A program made the translations under genes and the position numbers. The notes beneath the pieces were generated by a model, which ran no database searches, was not told the origin of the DNA, and saw only the letters and a program-made list of their open reading frames with translations. Positions 62,117-64,000 of a stretch of DNA of 64,000 nt are shown piece by piece (position 1 is the first letter of the stretch; every line of letters begins with the position of its first letter). Source of the DNA: Streptomyces rhizosphaerihabitans (GTDB lineage: Bacteria > Actinomycetota > Actinomycetes > Streptomycetales > Streptomycetaceae). The stretch lies in the NCBI RefSeq assembly GCF_025399795.1, contig NZ_JAODTZ010000012.1:146150-210149 (forward strand). The letters run 5' to 3'.

Positions 62117-63937
62117 ATGTTCACGACCCGACCCACCCTCCAGGGCACCTTCGGCATGGTGTCCTCCACGCACTGGCTCGCCTCGCAGTCCGCGATGGCC
62201 GTCCTGGAGGACGGCGGCAACGCCTACGACGCCGCCGTCGCGGCCGGATTCGTCCTGCACGTCGTCGAACCCCACCTCAACGGACCCGCGGGCGAGGTCC
62301 CGATCATCCTCGCCCCCGCGGACGGTGCCGTGCGGGTGCTGTGCGGACAGGGCGTCGCACCCGCCGGAGCGACGATCGCCCACTACAGGGGACTCGGTCT
62401 CGATCTCGTACCCGGCACGGGCCCGCTCGCCGCCGCCGTGCCGGGCGCGTTCGACGCCTGGATGATGCTGCTGCGCGACCACGGCACCAAGCCGCTCGCG
62501 GACGTCCTGAAGTACGCCATCGGATACGCCGAGGACGGGCACGCGCCCGTGGAGCGCGTCGGCGAGACGGTGGACGCCGTACGGGCGCTGTTCGAGACGG
62601 AGTGGACCTCGTCGGCCCAGGTGTATCTGCCGGACGGCAGGTCGCCGCGTCCCGGCGAGCTGTTCCGCAATCCGGCTCTCGCCGCGACCTGGCGACGGCT
62701 GCTCGACGAGGTCTCCGGTGCCGGGGACCGGGTCGCCGAGATCGACGCGGCACGGGAGGTGTGGCGCTCCGGCTTCATCGCCGAGGCCCTGGTCCGGCAG
62801 GCCCGGCGGCCCACCATGGACACCAGCGGGGAGCGTCACACCGGCACCCTGACGGCCGCCGACCTGGCCGGCTGGTCCGCGACCTACGAGGCCCCCGCGA
62901 CGTACGACTGGCGGGGCTGGACCCTGTGCAAGGCGGGCCCCTGGAGCCAGGGCCCGGTCCTGCTCCAGCAACTGGCGCTGCTCCCGCCCGAACTGCCCCG
63001 CTACGGTTCCGCCGAGTACGTCCACCTGCTCGTCGAGGGCTGCAAGCTCGCCATGGCCGACCGGGAGGCCTGGTACGGCGACGCGGCCGAGGTGCCACTC
63101 GACGAACTGCTCTCGGAGCCCTACAACGCCGCCCGGCGGGCGTTCGTCGGGGACAAGGCGTCGTACGAGCTGCGTCCCGGCAGTCCGGGCGGCCGTGATC
63201 CACGGCTGAGCGGGCACGCGCGTGCGGTGGCCACCGGGGAGCCCGGCTTCGACGCCCTCGCGGCGCCGGGCGCCGGTGAGCCCACCATGGCCCGCGCGGC
63301 GGCGGAACCCGAGGTGGCATCCGACGGCGGCACCCGGGGCGACACCTGCCACCTGGACGTCGTCGACCGCTGGGGCAACATGGTCGCCGCCACCCCCAGC
63401 GGCGGCTGGCTCCAGTCCAACCCGGTCGTCCCCGAACTGGGCTTCCCGCTCGGCACCCGGCTCCAGATGGCCTGGCTGGAGGAGGGACTGCCCAACTCCC
63501 TGACCCCGGGCCGCCGCCCGCGCACCACGCTGACACCCTCCCTGGCGCTGCGCGACGGTGTGCCGGTCATGGCGTTCGGCACCCCCGGCGGCGACCAGCA
63601 GGACCAGTGGCAGACGCACTTCTTCCTGTCCGTGGCGCTGCGCCCGCAGGTGCGCGGCGGACTCGACCTCCAGGGCGCGATCGACGCCCCGAACTGGCAC
63701 AACGACAGCTTCCCCAGCTCCTTCCACCCGCGCGGCATGCGTCCCGGCAGCCTCACCGTCGAGTCCCGCACGGACGAGATGGTCGTCGAGGAGCTGCGCC
63801 GCCGGGGCCACGACGTCACGGTCGCCGAGTCCTGGTCCGAGGGACGGCTGTGCGCGGTGGCCCGGAATCCCGCGACGGGTGTCCTGTCGGCGGGGGCCAA
63901 TCCGCGCGGGATGCAGGGGTACGCGGTCGGACGGTGA
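62117..63937 (+). CDS. Gamma-glutamyltransferase-family protein (cytosolic type)
   Basis: 606 residues without a signal peptide, starting at ATG 62117 with GAGGTGG upstream. GGNAYDAAVAAGF, HLNGPAGEVP, the autoprocessing site RGDTCHLDVVDRWGNMV with nucleophile T410, and FGTPGGDQQDQWQ define the family. The threonine is followed by Cys rather than Thr, and exported GGT features are missing. Members include acylases and amidases, so glutathione may not be the substrate. Only 63 bases follow, without a visible gene. Confidence 0.88.
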   Translation: MFTTRPTLQGTFGMVSSTHWLASQSAMAVLEDGGNAYDAAVAAGFVLHVVEPHLNGPAGEVPIILAPADGAVRVLCGQGVAPAGATIAHYRGLGLDLVPGTGPLAAAVPGAFDAWMMLLRDHGTKPLADVLKYAIGYAEDGHAPVERVGETVDAVRALFETEWTSSAQVYLPDGRSPRPGELFRNPALAATWRRLLDEVSGAGDRVAEIDAAREVWRSGFIAEALVRQARRPTMDTSGERHTGTLTAADLAGWSATYEAPATYDWRGWTLCKAGPWSQGPVLLQQLALLPPELPRYGSAEYVHLLVEGCKLAMADREAWYGDAAEVPLDELLSEPYNAARRAFVGDKASYELRPGSPGGRDPRLSGHARAVATGEPGFDALAAPGAGEPTMARAAAEPEVASDGGTRGDTCHLDVVDRWGNMVAATPSGGWLQSNPVVPELGFPLGTRLQMAWLEEGLPNSLTPGRRPRTTLTPSLALRDGVPVMAFGTPGGDQQDQWQTHFFLSVALRPQVRGGLDLQGAIDAPNWHNDSFPSSFHPRGMRPGSLTVESRTDEMVVEELRRRGHDVTVAESWSEGRLCAVARNPATGVLSAGANPRGMQGYAVGR

Positions 63938-64000
63938 GGCGGCCCGGCACCGGGCGCCCGCGCCGGCCCGCCCGGCCTGCTCCCTGCGGCTTGGCCGTCT

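Overview
The window is high-GC actinobacterial chromosome, almost certainly Streptomyces. Nearly every real gene ends its codons in G or C, GTG starts and leaderless starts are common, and the gene content (F420-type LLM enzyme, PucR, DUF4232, SNF2/SWIM pair, RNase Sa, many NarL-type two-component systems) fits that genus. About 60 intact genes and some ten broken genes can be supported. I see no rRNA, tRNA or CRISPR array and no complete insertion sequence.

Layout. 1-3554: allantoin use (IclR/AllR repressor, allantoinase, allantoicase). 3826-10628: an arsenic island holding arsO-arsI, two arsR genes, an aquaporin and two arsC copies. It is full of wreckage: a truncated MFS joined to a truncated SDR, a truncated flavoprotein, an arsC broken in its catalytic loop by a 44-bp palindromic element, and the tail of a thioredoxin reductase. 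No ArsB or Acr3 pump is present, so the aquaporin may be the arsenite exit. 11115-19928: SPFH protein, Ser/Thr kinase, NTF2-like protein, lipoprotein, AIM24 and DHFR-like proteins and a secreted RNase Sa, interrupted by SUKH and lysA-like pseudogenes. 20106-23488: two-component system and a P450. 24229-28269: sugar-type dehydrogenase, GntR regulator, remnant of a sugar ABC ATPase, ROK kinase and a membrane protein. 28383-37058: SNF2 helicase and SWIM protein, a PcaL-like fusion, a metallo-beta-lactamase-fold protein and exonuclease III. Both the SNF2 operon and xthA carry promoters that fit the RecA-independent DNA-damage consensus.

37279-47717: mixed genes, including an X-Pro-peptidase-like secreted hydrolase, a gamma-glutamyltransferase interrupted by an in-frame TGA, a methionine aminopeptidase divergent from a small XRE regulator across a shared palindrome, a HAD phosphatase and a large low-complexity protein. 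47998-57158: reductive pyrimidine (hydantoin-type) catabolism with two beta-ureidopropionase paralogues, an omega-aminotransferase, a PucR regulator, dihydropyrimidinase, an LLM oxidoreductase and an NCS1 permease. 57199-63937: secreted protein, AhpD-like protein, second two-component system with a lipoprotein, and a second gamma-glutamyltransferase-family protein.

Two themes run through the window. Short tandem repeats (6 to 29 bp units) and perfect hairpins fill many intergenic gaps. Many genes have a good -10 box placed so that transcription would begin at the start codon.
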